Program-made: the position numbers and the translations under genes | The notes under the pieces: model-generated | Told to the model about the DNA's origin: nothing | The model's database searches: none | Seen by the model: the letters and a program-made list of their open reading frames with translations, nothing else | Shown: positions 1 to 49,909 of the stretch, piece by piece | Layout: each line of letters begins with the position of its first letter | How positions within the stretch are numbered: the stretch's first letter is position 1 | DNA from: Symsagittifera roscoffensis | Taxonomy: Eukaryota; Xenacoelomorpha; Acoela; Convolutidae | NCBI RefSeq assembly: GCF_963678635.1 | Contig: NC_087071.1 | Span: forward strand, 16,431,613-16,495,612 | DNA length: 64,000 nt | Direction of reading: 5' to 3'

Positions 1-64
1 GAAAATGTAAAAAGATATTGAAAAACTGAAAAAATTGTACGCTTAAATAATATACTATCATTGA

Positions 65-37874
<37,810 letters not shown>

Positions 37875-40800
37875 ACACACACCATGACACACGACACGAT
37901 CACGAACGACACGACACGGCACAATCATAAAAGCACGATCATTGAATTTATTTCAATTAAAATATGATTACGGATTGGAAGTTCGTTCTGAATGCGACAT
38001 GATAGAAATGGCACTCGACACGGCATAAAAAAGAGGACATGACACGACGCGAGCGAAACTGAAAGTCACTGCTTCATGCGATTCTCAACAATTTAGTACG
38101 ACACAAAATAATAATGCATGAGCCCCCCACGACTCTAGCACTAAAAACGACAAAAAATAGATGCAGCGACGCAGAAATGACTGCAACAGGTTACGTCAAA
38201 ACAGGATTATGAATAATAAACAAGTCGTATAGTGAAAGTTCAGCGTCATACACGACAAAATCGTATACACAAATTTCACGTTAAGAAAGACGACAATTTA
38301 AATGTGGTTATATATGGTAGCGTAGATAAAATTCTCTATATGATCCTGATCAAAATGATTTATTGCGTAACACCTGTCCAAAAAGGCAAACTGTGATGCA
38401 ACACGCATTCGTAAAGTAACTTTAGAGTCAATGCTGTGTTTAATTCAAGCAAAAAACTCAAAACTTTTTCTTAAAATTTTCGAAAACGTTCTAGAAGTAT
38501 TTCCTTATCAAATCGGAAACTACACAGTATAAAAAAGAATTGTGTTAAATTAAAATTGATGATTAGATTCATAAAATGTATTAATGATTTATTTAATGAA
38601 ATGCTAAATCGCTTTATATCTTGTTGAGATTGCCTCCGATAGTTCGGCTGAAAAAATAAATATCTGATTTTGCTGCACGGCCTCAAAGTTTAACAATGGC
38701 GATCTTGTGTTATCGGAAATTTTGTTTTTATAGATGTCACTCAAATATACTGGCTGTTAAAACACCATTGATCCAAATCATTATTTAATTTGATCTGAAA
38801 TAATTCAATTATTTTCTTTTTGTAAAAATTTTCGGATCTCTTCAACTATTCCCCCCCCCCTCACCCTTTTACAAAAAAGGGGAGAGATTCGTTACAAGGT
38901 ACAAAATATACATGTGCTTAACCATGGAATTATTTCTTTACAGGGATGGAAATTCGTTACTATGCACCCTAGGGGAGGGGGGGGGGTAATTAACGAGATC
39001 CAAATTTTCAAATTGTGACTGACTTAACCAATCAAAAATGTGCAATATGTTTAAGAGTTTGTTGTCGATTTTAGATTGAGATTTCATAACTGTCAAAGAG
39101 CCATTTTTACTGCATGGTCTGTAATTTTTTTTAAATGGCTGAGTTACCGGACGCTTCGTTTCTTTCCTGTTTTAATTGATCTGTTTCAAATGAAAACCCA
39201 AAAAAATCGCAGGAATTACCTTCGACCAAGCTGGTTTGAAAATTTTGATCCGATTTTTCAACAAAAAAAAAGATACTGGCCGTATAACAGAAAAGACCAA
39301 TGTTTATTTTATTGTTCTCTTAAGCTTGAAAAATTTTATGATTCTCAACTTCTTTTTTTCCTAAAGTTGCTAAAATTTCAAATTCCCTCAATGTCCGTAA
39401 ATTATCATTTTAACGTAAGAAGGTTTGAGCTAGATTAATTACGATTTAGTTAACTTAATCATTACAATCCTGCTTTCAATGTTCCGAAAAATTATAAGCA
39501 CTAATGTTTGAATTGAAATTTATGTTCAGTTTATTTAGAAATGTAGTATACTCTTAAATTGAAAAATGGATTAAGGATCATGCATCATTTCCCTCAAGAT
39601 AGTTTTTGACGTTCGTCTCACTGCAAAAATGATTTGAAATTTTAAAAAATTATGTGTAAATCACGTTAAAAACATCTTGCCGCTAATCTCACAGTCCTAA
39701 AAGTTAGTGATCAGTTTTAGCTTAGAACATTTTAAATATTGAATAAATTTCATTATTTTGAGGTTGGCAAAAATGACATAATGCAGTATTTAGAGAGTAC
39801 ATATTTCAACGTTCAGTTTAGTTTTGTGTTTATCGACTTTTTTCTACAAAAACATCAGATTCGGTTCGGTCTCACAATTTACGTTGAAAAAAAAATAACA
39901 AAAAATCCCACAGATAGCTAATAAAAAATAAAGCAGGATCAGAATGGTTATATAAAAATGTACTGGGAGAAACTGGTAACAGGAAAAGTTTAAAGATGAA
40001 AATTTAACAAAACTGTTGTGAGGTTTTTTAAACTGCTCAAATGTTCAAAAGTAGGTTCTGTGCAAATTTAGAGTAAATTTAAAGTGCATTGAGAATACTC
40101 CTACCTGATTTAATGACTTACTATGCGATTAAAATCGTTTTCTACAGAGATATTATACAGAATGAAAATTTAAAGCCCATTTTCTAACGTTTATTGATTT
40201 ACAACTGTTTTAAACAGATTGGTTAACGATCGTACAAAAAAAAGTTGGTCTGATCGTCAAAAATTTTCCTTTAGTTAAGTTTTTGCAAGGAAATAAATAC
40301 CATAAGTTTTCTTTAAAATAAATATCAATCGCTCATTTAGGTTCTTAAAAAGATCCATGTTGTAGCTTTAAGCATTTTGATTATAACTTTACTGTCGCTT
40401 CAAGTTTTGTACTCAAGCAAAATCTTCATGAGTCTTGCAGTGAGCTACTACAACTGGAGTAAAATTGCTTACCGCAAGCTATTTGTTTCATGGGGATGAG
40501 GTCTTGCTATCTGCGGGTTCCAGTGGTAAAAAAACTAATTGTTAGCATTTGTATTGTAAATGTCGCTTTTTAGATAAATTTTTTCAGCACAATTTCAGTT
40601 TGGGGATCAAAAAACCAATTTTAAAGCGTTAAACTAGCTGATTTGAGCAGTGCCTGGTTTCTACTCTAGGAAAATTGCCATCAGGGTTACTCTTATCTAC
40701 CACTCAATCAGCTGAGAAAAACGTTTTCTGCAAACCATGATTTTAGTAGGGATCCATTTCAGATCTTGCTATATAAGCATTCTTTTTGTAATGAAAATTA

Positions 40801-40920
40801 AATATACACAAAGTATGAAATTTTTCGAAGGTCATTTTAAAGAAAAACAGTTTGCACACTTTTTAAGCGAATCAACAAAAAATTACAGCGAGCTACTACT
40901 TTTTGTACGTTTTTATACGC
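37875..40920 (+). other. NF1 3' flank and intergenic DNA
   Basis: It starts with a 3' UTR-like stretch in which ACACGACACGA-type phrases recur (37880-38060). I see no convincing coding sequence. The largest ORF (39076-39438, 120 aa) has no recognisable features or splice partners. Confidence 0.6.
38215..38220 (+). promoter_or_regulatory. Candidate NF1 polyadenylation signal
   Basis: AATAAA about 340 nt after the NF1 stop. It is the first canonical hexamer I see on the + strand. Transcript data would be needed to show it is used. Confidence 0.4.
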
Positions 40921-40925
40921 ACAAA

Positions 40926-40981
40926 TACGTCATCTGTCTGTCATCCGGCCCAGTATGACCAGCTTTACACCTGATTGTTAA

Positions 40982-41034
<53 letters not shown>

Positions 41035-41082
41035 TATATTTACTTTATAAGAATTGACTCCGGATGACAGACAGATGACGTA
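40926..41082 (+). repeat. AT microsatellite framed by a perfect inverted repeat
   Basis: A (TA)n run at about 40985-41026 with a short (CA)n tail lies between 23-bp arms that are exact reverse complements: 40926-40948 starting TACGTCATCTG and 41060-41082 starting CCGGATGACAG. Confidence 0.92.
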
Positions 41083-41129
41083 ATAAAGAGATCCGTCTGA
41101 TAAATTTCTCGGCACGCTACTGAAATTTA

Positions 41130-41660
41130 AAATAAGAAGATTTCTCGCATCAGGGCAGAGCCGTGATTGTTTAGATCGTCTTTTGGAACAGTAATAACAT
41201 GAAAAAATTAAATGTGAAAAATAATGAAAAAAAATTAACATTTGAGATTTTTTGTGGAAATCATGTGGAAATCATCCGCCCAAACGTTATATAAAGTATA
41301 AAGTGATAGATTTTGCGTCTAGTATAAAATCAATTATGGCAAATAACCTTCCTTCAACTAATTTGTAACAATGTCTAAGATGAATTAAAACTCCGCTTAC
41401 GCGTCAGTAGTGCGAAATATATTGAGCGATAATTGTCCCAAGTTGTTCAAAATGGCAGTATTTAAACCCCCATAAATTTAGGAAAAATGATCACAGGTGA
41501 AATATCATTTCAATTTTGAGCTCAGGACAACAATACTTTTCGAATGATATAAAAAAAATTCCGTCAAAAATGGCTAGTTAAAAAGTCGACATTTGTCTGA
41601 AGAAAAAAACCACCCCGAGCACAATTATTCCGTTGCTTTTGTTACGAAAGTCGAAAAATA
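41130..41660 (+). repeat. Dispersed repeat R1, copy 2
   Basis: Matches the 8815 copy from TCGCATCAGGGC to GTTACGAAAGTCG, with shared CTCCGCTTACGCGTCAG, GAGCTCAGGACAACAATAC and AAATGGCTAGTTAAAAAGTCG. Confidence 0.85.
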
Positions 41661-42524
41661 ATAGGATTTGTGCGCATTTTTCCATTGGCGTTTATATAAT
41701 GTGTTCGTTAGAATTTTACAAACTCTATTAGTTCAGTGGAACAGGGAGTGGTTTTTAGTTAGTAGCACCTTTGGCTAGCTTTGTATATGCTTTTGACAGA
41801 AAATGGATGGATTGAGCACTTCTGGATTCGATCGAGTCGTTGATTTATTCAAATAATTTGAATAGGAAAACAGTATATCATGAAAAACGACAAGAAACGG
41901 AAATTGAGTCCATAGTTTTCCTACTTCGCATCTGCTCGTGTTTCAACTAATCTGTGAGGTTAGGAAAATAAAATCTCACGAAATTCGCTGAGTTCAGCGA
42001 GTGAGTAAACAGAAAGGTCCAATTATAAAAAAGCTGCATTAACTTCAGAAGGAAACTTGGGAACAAAGGCACTGCCCATTCTGCGCCCAAGTATTTATTT
42101 CTTCTGGAAAAGAAACCTTTTGGCGGAAGTTTTTTCTTCTACTTGGAATGGTCAGAGTGTATCTGTTCATGCTTTATATCGATTTCAAAATTCATGGTTT
42201 TGTTTGCTGTCTCAATGAGTCAATGAAATTTTCCAATCAGCGTAGGTTTTTATGTGTTCTCAAATTTTGCGTTTTTTGCTTCTGCGTAGATACAAAAAAC
42301 AAAAACGTGCCAGCCATTGTAACAGCCAGTCGCATGTCGCTTGTCATTTTGCGCCAGTTCTGAACTTTTCCTTGCAACTTTTTGTTGTGGCCTTGGAACC
42401 CGCTTTTTAAACCTGATTTTAATTGATGCTGACTTCAATGCAATTGCAAGTTAAACAGATAGAAAAGCAAGCATGTCAGATGTTTTATATTGAAGACAAA
42501 CTAAAAAATAAAAGAAAAAAGGAG

Positions 42525-43120
42525 TATTTTTGCTCCGACTTTCGAAACGAAAGTAACGGAATATTTGTACTCGGGTGGTTTTTTTTGTTCAGACAAATTT
42601 CGACTTTTTAACTAGCCATTTTTGACAGAATTTTTTGCATCATTTGAAAGATATAGTTGTACTGAGCTCAAATTTGAAAAGATATTTCACCTGTGATCTT
42701 TTTTTGCAAAACTACAGGGGTTTTAAAAATCGGGACATTTAACGCGCAATATATATTTCGCGCTTATAACATTAAGCGGAAATTTAATCCGTCTTACACA
42801 TCATCAAAAGAAAGTTATTTGCCAAACTGTTTTTGTTAATGGGAGCGAAATCTATCACTTTGTACTTTATATGGCGTGCGGGGGATGATTTTCACAAAAA
42901 TTTCATTTTCAAAAAAATCCATTTTTATTTTTGCTTAGAACATTTAAATTTTTTCATGTTATTACTGCTCAATAGACCTTAAAAGACAGTCGGAACAATC
43001 AGCGCTTTGCCTTAATACGAGCAGTCTTGTTGTTCCGACTTTCGATACGAAAGTAACGGAATATTTGTGCTCGGGTGGGTTTTTTTTCTGCAGACAAATT
43101 TGAGCTTCTCAGTTAATAAT
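42525..43120 (-). repeat. Dispersed repeat R1, copy 3 plus a fragment
   Basis: Reverse orientation. It starts TCCGACTTTCGAAACGAAAG and runs to TTAATACGAGCAGTCTTG; a second start (TTCCGACTTTCGATACGAAAG, 43031) follows at once and breaks off after about 90 bp. With copy 2 it frames about 0.86 kb of other DNA as an inverted pair. Confidence 0.85.
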
Positions 43121-43421
43121 CCGATGTACAAGTATGGGATATCATTGGGAACGTCTGGTCAAGTAGATTCATAATATGAAAAGAAATTGTGGAAAAAGTA
43201 GGTTGAAAATGCAATAATCACCGGTTGAAAAATTTTAATTATTGTGAGCTTAAAAAGAGGGCTATTTTCCAGGAAGGTGAGGGGGAGTGGAAAAAACCTC
43301 ATGTCTGCCTATTGCAAGTTTACTTATTTAAATAATAGTTGAAGACATCACTTCGGTTATTGATAAAAATACTCCGGCTTATGTGAGACTCGATTCGTCA
43401 AACTGTGTTTTTATTTTCAAG

Positions 43422-43767
43422 ATTATGGGAAGAAACGCTTAATTGCTACGAAAAAAATGATACATCGAACAATATACTATTGATCGGGGACTGTCCCGTC
43501 GGTGTGATTTGCACAAATCATGTGGATTTCGTGGCACTGAATGGTTAGTAGTTCTCCTTTTTTATGTTAATCTGCAGAGTGTAACGTACATTTTTTTGAA
43601 TAGGTGGACGACCCATAGATGTTTTTGCAGCTGTACAGCATTTCACTATGAGTAAACACTCCACAACTGCTCTTCATATTGGAGAAAATGTCTCGACAAA
43701 CATCAACCGTTTCAACCAAAATACGGAGCTGATCTCATCTGGGAGCTCAGTTCCATTATTCGGATGA
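43422..43767 (+). pseudogene. Two-exon gene end, copy 1 (unknown protein)
   Basis: Coding frame from about 43422 to 43543, a 60-bp GT-AG intron (43544-43603), then 43604-43767 ending TGA. The reading includes NNILLIGDCPVGVICTNHV, then GGRPIDVFAAVQHFTM and a Ser/Asn-rich tail. The split codon G|GT joins cleanly. I do not recognise the family. An acceptor-like TTTTCAAG precedes it, but I could not find upstream exons. It is the only copy with its original left flank, so it may be the end of a live or recently dead gene. Confidence 0.5.
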
Positions 43768-44709
43768 TTTTTACTCGCAGTCTTTTTTTCAATCAGTTTT
43801 AAAACAAAACATTTCCAAAATGATTATTCCAGCTTACACTTTTGCACAAAAGCTTTGTCGTGGGATTACTACCCAGAGGCCAATCTGGCTAGCCGCTTTG
43901 TAAAGCTCTGAAAACTGTGAATGCTCGACTGAGGTTTTTGTACGGTAACGTAAAAGAAAAGAAACGTTTTGAACTAAAAAAAGCAGAAAAACAAAAAAAA
44001 ATTTTGCTGCCCCTTGGGGGGTGTTTAGGGCATGAAAAAAATTCGATTTTTTTTCCAAATGCCAAAAATGGTATGAATTGACTCGAAAAAAAAAACTTTT
44101 TCATCTGAAAAAAAAACAGAAAACAAAAAAAGTTTGTTACTCCCTGATGGGTGCTTGGAAAATGAAAAAATTTTGAAAATATTTTTTTTCGAAATGCTAA
44201 AAATGGTTTAAAACGACTCGAAATGAAAAGACACACAATTTTAACAGAAAAAAAACAATCGGGAGCCCAAAAAAAGTTTGCTCCCCCCTGGGTGGTGCTT
44301 AGGACATGAAAAAAATCAAAAACATTTTTTTTTCGAAATTCCGAAAATGATCTGAAACGACTCGAAAAAAAAGAAACACGTTTCTTACTTTAAAAAAGCC
44401 AGAAAACAGAAAGCGTTTTGCTCCCACCTGGTACAAATTGACTCAAAAAGAAAAACAACACGTTTTATACCGAAAAAAAAACCAAAAAACGAAAAAAAAG
44501 TTTGTTCCACCCTGATGGGTGCTTACAACATCAAAAAATTTTGGAAATATTTTTTCTCGAAATGCCAAAAATGATTTAAAATGACTCGAAATGAAAAGAA
44601 ATACAATTTTGACTGAAAAAACAGCCGAAAAACAAATAGAAAGTTTGCTCACCCCTGGCGGGTGCTTAGGACATGAACAAAGTTGAAAACATTTTTTTTT
44701 CGAATTTAT

Positions 44710-45016
44710 CGAAAATGATACATCGAACAATATACTATTGATCGGGGACTGTCCCGTCGGTGTGATTTGCACAAATCATGTGGATTTCGTGGCACTGAAT
44801 GGTTAGTAGTTCTCCTTTTTTATGTTAATCTGCAGAGTGTAACGTACATTTTTTTGAATAGGTGGACGACCCATAGATGTTTTTGCAGCTGTACAGCATT
44901 TCACTATGAGTAAACACTCCACAACTGCTCTTCATATTGGAGAAAATGTCTCGACAAACATCAACCGTTTCAACCAAAATACGGAGCTGATCTCATCTGG
45001 GAGCTCAGTTCCATTA
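44710..45016 (+). pseudogene. Two-exon gene end, copy 2 (truncated)
   Basis: Same sequence as copy 1 from TGATACATCG (44716). The intron is at 44802-44861, and the copy breaks off at GTTCCATTA, where it joins the minisatellite. The stop codon is lost. Confidence 0.75.
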
Positions 45017-45255
45017 CCGAAAAAAAACCAAAAAACGAAAAAAAAGTTTGTTCCACCCTGATGGGTGCTTACAACATCAAAAAATTTTGGAAATATTTTT
45101 TCTCGAAATGCCAAAAATGATTTAAAATGACTCGAAATGAAAAGAAATACAATTTTGACTGAAAAAACAGCCGAAAAACAAATCGAAAGTTTGCTCACCC
45201 CTGGCGGGTGCTTAGGACATGAACAAAGTTGAAAACATTTTTTTTTCGAATTTAT

Positions 45256-45571
45256 CGAAAATGATACATCGAACAATATACTATTGATCGGGGACTGTCC
45301 CGTCGGTGTGATTTGCACAAATCATGTGGATTTCGTGGCACTGAATGGTTAGTAGTTCTCCTTTTTTATGTTAATCTGCAGAATGTAACGTACATTTTTT
45401 TGAATAGGTGGACGACCCATAGATGTTTTTGCAGCTGTACAGCATTTCACTATGAGTAAACACTCCACAACTGCTCTTCATATTGGAGAAAATGTCTCGA
45501 CAAACATCAACCGTTTCAACCAAAATACGGAGCTGATCTCATCTGGGAGCTCAGTTCCATTATTCGGATGA
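45256..45571 (+). pseudogene. Two-exon gene end, copy 3
   Basis: Offset 1,804 bp from copy 1; intron 45348-45407, stop at 45569-45571. One visible difference in the intron (AGAATGTAACG). It lacks the first roughly 40 bp of the exon, which are replaced by minisatellite. Confidence 0.75.
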
Positions 45572-46514
45572 TTTTTACTCGCAGTCTTTTTTTCAATCAG
45601 TTTTAAAACAAAACATTTCCAAAATGATTATTCCAGCTTACACTTTTGCACAAAAGCTTTGTCGTGGGATTACTACCCAGAGGCCAATCTGGCTAGCCGC
45701 TTTTTAAAGCTCTGAAAACTGTGAATGCTCGACTGAGGTTTTTGTACGGTAACGTAAAAGAAAAGAAACGTTTTGAACTAAAAAAAGCAGAAAAACAAAA
45801 AAAATTTTTGCTGCCCCTTGGGGGGTGTTTAGGGCATGAAAAAAATTCGATTTTTTTTCCAAATGCCAAAAATGGTATGAATTGACTCGAAAAAAAAAAC
45901 TTTTTCATCTGAAAAAAAAAACAGAAAACAAAAAAAGTTTGTTACTCCCTGATGGGTGCTTGGAAAATGAAAAAATTTCGAAAATATTTTTTTTCGAAAT
46001 GCCAAAAATGGTTTAAAACGACTCGAAATGAAAAGACACACAATTTTAACAGAAAAAAAACAATCGGGAGCCAAAAAAAGTTTGCTCCCCCCTGGGTGGT
46101 GCTTAGGACATGAAAAAAATCAAAAACATTTTTTTTTTCGAAATTCCGAAAATGATCTGAAACGACTCGAAAAAAAAGAAACACGTTTCTTACTTTAAAA
46201 AAGCCAGAAAACAGAAAGCGTTTTGCTCCCACCTGGTATAAATTGACTCAAAAAGAAAAACAACACGTTTTATACCGAAAAAAAAACCAAAAAACGAAAA
46301 AAAAGTTTGTTCCACCCTGATGGGTGCTTACAACATCAAAAAATTTTGGAAATATTTTTTCTCGAAATGCCAAAAATGATTTAAAATGACTCGAAATGAA
46401 AAGAAATACAATTTTGACTGAAAAAACAGCCGAAAAACAAATAGAAAGTTTGCTCACCCCTGGCGGGTGCTTAGGACATGAACAAAGTTGAAAACATTTT
46501 TTTTTCGAATTTAT

Positions 46515-46830
46515 CGAAAATGATACATCGAACAATATACTATTGATCGGGGACTGTCCCGTCGGTGTGATTTGCACAAATCATGTGGATTTCGTGGCAC
46601 TGAATGGTTAGTAGTTCTCCTTTTTTATGTTAATCTGCAGAGTGTAACGTACATTTTTTTGAATAGGTGGACGACCCATAGATGTTTTTGCAGCTGTACA
46701 GCATTTCACTATGAGTAAACACTCCACAACTGCTCTTCATATTGGAGAAAATGTCTCGACAAACATCAACCGTTTCAACCAAAATACGGAGCTGATCTCA
46801 TCTGGGAGCTCAGTTCCATTATTCGGATGA
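46515..46830 (+). pseudogene. Two-exon gene end, copy 4
   Basis: Offset 3,063 bp from copy 1; intron 46607-46666, stop at 46828-46830. The left side joins minisatellite as in copies 2 and 3. Confidence 0.75.
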
Positions 46831-48039
46831 TTTTTACTCGCAGTCTTTTTTTCAATCAGTTTTAAAACAAAACATTTCCAAAATGATTATTCCAGCTTAC
46901 ACTTTTGCACAAAAGCTTTGTCGTGGGATTACTACCCAGAGGCCAATCTGGCTAGCCGCTTTGTAAAGCTCTGAAAACTGTGAATGCTCGACTGAGGTTT
47001 TTGTACGGTAACGTAAAAGAAAAGAAACACGTTTTGAACTAAAAAAAGCAGAAAAACAAAAAAAAATTTTTGCTGCCCCTTGGGGGGTGTTTAGGGCATG
47101 AAAAAAATTCGATTTTTTTTCCAAATGCCAAAAATGGTATGAATTGACTCGAAAAAAAAAACTTTTTCATCTGAAAAAAAAACAGAAAACAAAAAAAGTT
47201 TGTTACTCCCTGATGGGTGCTTGGAAAATGAAAAAATTTTGAAAATATTTTTTTTTCGAAATGCCAAAAATGGTTTAAAACGACTCGAAATGAAAAGACA
47301 CACAATTTTAACAGAAAAAAAACAATCGGGAGCCAAAAAAAAGTTTGCTCCCCCCTGGGTGGTGCTTAGGACATGAAAAAAATCAAAAACATTTTTTTTT
47401 CGAAATTCCGAAAATGATCTGAAACGACTCGAAAAAAAAAGAAACACGTTTCTTACTTTAAAAAAGCCAGAAAACAGAAAGCGTTTTGCTCCCACCTGGT
47501 ATAAATTGACTCAAAAAGAAAAACAACACGTTTTATACCGAAAAAAAACCAAAAAACGAAAAAAAAGTTTGTTCCACCCTGATGGGTGCTTACAACATCA
47601 AAAAATTTTGGAAATATTTTTTCTCGAAATGCCAAAAATGATTTAAAATGACTCGAAATGAAAAGAAATACAATTTTGACTGAAAAAACACCCGAAAAAC
47701 AAATAGAAAGTTTGCTCACCCCTGGCGGGTGCTTAGGACATGAACAAAGTTGAAAACATTTTTTTTCGAATTTCCAAAAATTATCTAAAACGACTCGAGA
47801 AAAAAAGAAACACGTTTTTAACTATAAAAAAGCCAGAAAACAGAAAAAAGTTTTGCCTCTACCTGGTATAAATTGACTTGAAAAGAAAAGAAACACGTTT
47901 TAACCTGAAAAAAGAAAGTTTGTTCCACCCTGATGGGTGCTTAGAACGTGAAAAAATTTCGGAAATATTTTTTTTCAAAATGCCAAAATAGTTTAAAACG
48001 ACTCGAAATGAAAAGACACACAATTTGAAAAGAAAAGAC

Positions 48040-49200
48040 ACCCAAAACCTCAAAGAGACAAATAGAGATGAAAAAGCAAAGTATTTAGAAAAATTAGAGC
48101 AGAAAGCGCCCAGTTCGAACGGGTTTACCCCCAATCGAAATCAGTCACTGTTTCAAATACAGTATTAGTTTTGAGCAGAATGTTAAGGCGCTTAGGCAGT
48201 TATTTGAACATGAATCATCTGCTACTGCATCTGCCACTCACTATCAGTTTCAAAGTTTATATGTTTTTCAATACACTTGTAAAAATGGGCAAAAAATTTC
48301 ATATTGCACATCAAGAGCTGAATAATACGAAAAAAGATGAGATTTTGAATACTATTAGTGTGAGAGGTAGACTTCTGGATTCTCTATTGTTTTATGACTC
48401 AAAAGAAAATAGCCCTAAAAAAGAGATGACACGCAAAAGGAGAGTGATCAACGACCATCATGTGGAACGAACCAACATCAAAAGTAGCGAATTTTATATC
48501 AAACTTCGAGAAAAAGCAGTGTGATATCAAAAATGGTTTTGATCAAGATCAGCTGTTGGACAGCAGCTATTCGCAAAAATCAAAACAAAATGTTTCGATT
48601 ACGTCGGATCCGGATTTGCGTTCAGATGATTTTGAAGGACTAAACTTGGTAACACAGTTCTGCAGTCAAATGAGAAAAACATCACCCGCCGCAATTACAA
48701 CGCTTAACGAATCAACGCGAAGCAATCATTTTCGGGTTTGATTTGCAACCACATTTCGAGCTCAAATTATGACAAGAAAGCCATATGCGTTCAAATTGGC
48801 TCAATTCAAAAAAACACTGAGAGTTTATCTGAACAACCACCTTATCGAATAGAAAGCTTAAGAACCATTTTTGACGTTCCAGATGAAGAAATTACCATAG
48901 GTATAAGAAATGGAAAAACAGTCAAGTCGACGCTACAAAAACAATGCAGCCACCGTTCAAGCAAAACAAACTAAAACTGGACATCAAGGAAACCGATGCA
49001 AAATCAGAAGGCGACAACGAGAGTAATTTTAGCAGTCAAGAAAGGTTGATTAAAACTCAAAGCATGGAGATCGTTTTACAAGGGCTTACGTCTCAATTGT
49101 TGACAATGTCAAACGAATTAAAGAACAGCAAACAAGTCAATTGACTGTGTCTTCTACCATCCATGAAAAAACAAGGAGCAAAAAAAAGAAAGATGACTTT
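48040..49200 (+). pseudogene. Decayed coding remnants, unknown protein
   Basis: Protein-like readings alternate between frames. Near 48100-48330 one frame gives FEQNVKALRQLFEHESS and a Tyr/Gln-rich run to TAA. Others follow at 48171-48521, 48460-48738, 48738-48971 and 48944-49141 (acidic, Ser/Lys/Asn-rich, KLKLDIKETDAKSEGDNES). The many frame changes suggest a broken mobile-element or host gene. I cannot assign a family. Confidence 0.4.
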
Positions 49201-49909
49201 TGAAAGAAATTTTCACTTTTAGTCTTTAGCGCAAGTCAAATCTACAAAAAATTAGATTGACGATTTCATACTTTTGTTGTTTTTCTGTTGAAAAACAGAT
49301 TTCACGACTAGGAAATATTCTTTTTTACAAAATCCTTTCTTAGCTGTATTTGTCTCATTTGTGTGTATAAAATAAATCAACTGAAACATTTTAATTTACC
49401 TTGACGACCTAAAGCAAGTTTTGCATGTTGCTTTGAGGTTAAAATTGATTTCTAAGATTGATTTGTTTTGTGGATTTTATATGGCAAAAAGTTTTTGTTT
49501 CTATGTCGGTATGTTTTTTAAATTTGAGAAAAAACTTTGTTTTGAGTTCACAATTTTTTTAAAGTATCGCCGTATATAGTGAGAGCATCAATTCAAGGCT
49601 TTAACTCAATATACAAATTCAATATTGCTTTTGGTTGACGGAAATCTCAATTAAAAAATAAAATAAATGTCTCATTGATTGCGAACGTTAAGTTAAATCA
49701 TGAAATTTTAAGCAAGCAGACATACCATACAACAAGTGCACAATATTTAAATTAGAGTATAAAAAAAATATTCGTTTTTTAGTAGGACTCAAGAAAAAGT
49801 GTTAGCTGCAAAAAAGGCAGAATAGTTTTATTGGTATAAAAACGGATGTTATTTCCGCTAGCTGTCTATTGGAAACAAAATTGCAAAAACTTAGTTAGGA
49901 TGTGCTTTC

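Larger units (their letters stand above)
43458..48030 (+). repeat. Higher-order repeat: gene end plus AT-rich minisatellite
   Basis: Starts of the gene-end copies (TGATACATCG) fall at 43458, 44716, 45262 and 46521, spacings of 1258, 546 and 1259 bp. Between them lie about six subunits of roughly 80-145 bp, each with CGACTCGAAA.GAAAAGA, an A-rich run, GTTTGCTCCCCCCTGG-type and GGTGCTTAGGACATGAAAAA phrases. The second unit lacks about 712 bp. After the last copy the minisatellite runs on with two more subunits. The Phe-rich minus-strand ORFs of 70-134 codons are the repeat read backwards. Confidence 0.92.

Noticed and set aside
39076-39438. 120-codon ORF downstream of NF1
   Set aside because: AT-rich composition, no recognisable motif, no splice partners. 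Chance length in this sequence.
43960-47990. Regular repeats as a possible CRISPR array
   Set aside because: Units are 80-145 bp of diverged AT-rich sequence with no short constant repeat and unique spacers, and the DNA is eukaryotic.
43834-48134. Phe/Lys-rich minus-strand ORFs of 70-134 codons
   Set aside because: They follow the minisatellite unit, change with each unit and have no other support. They are the repeat read backwards.
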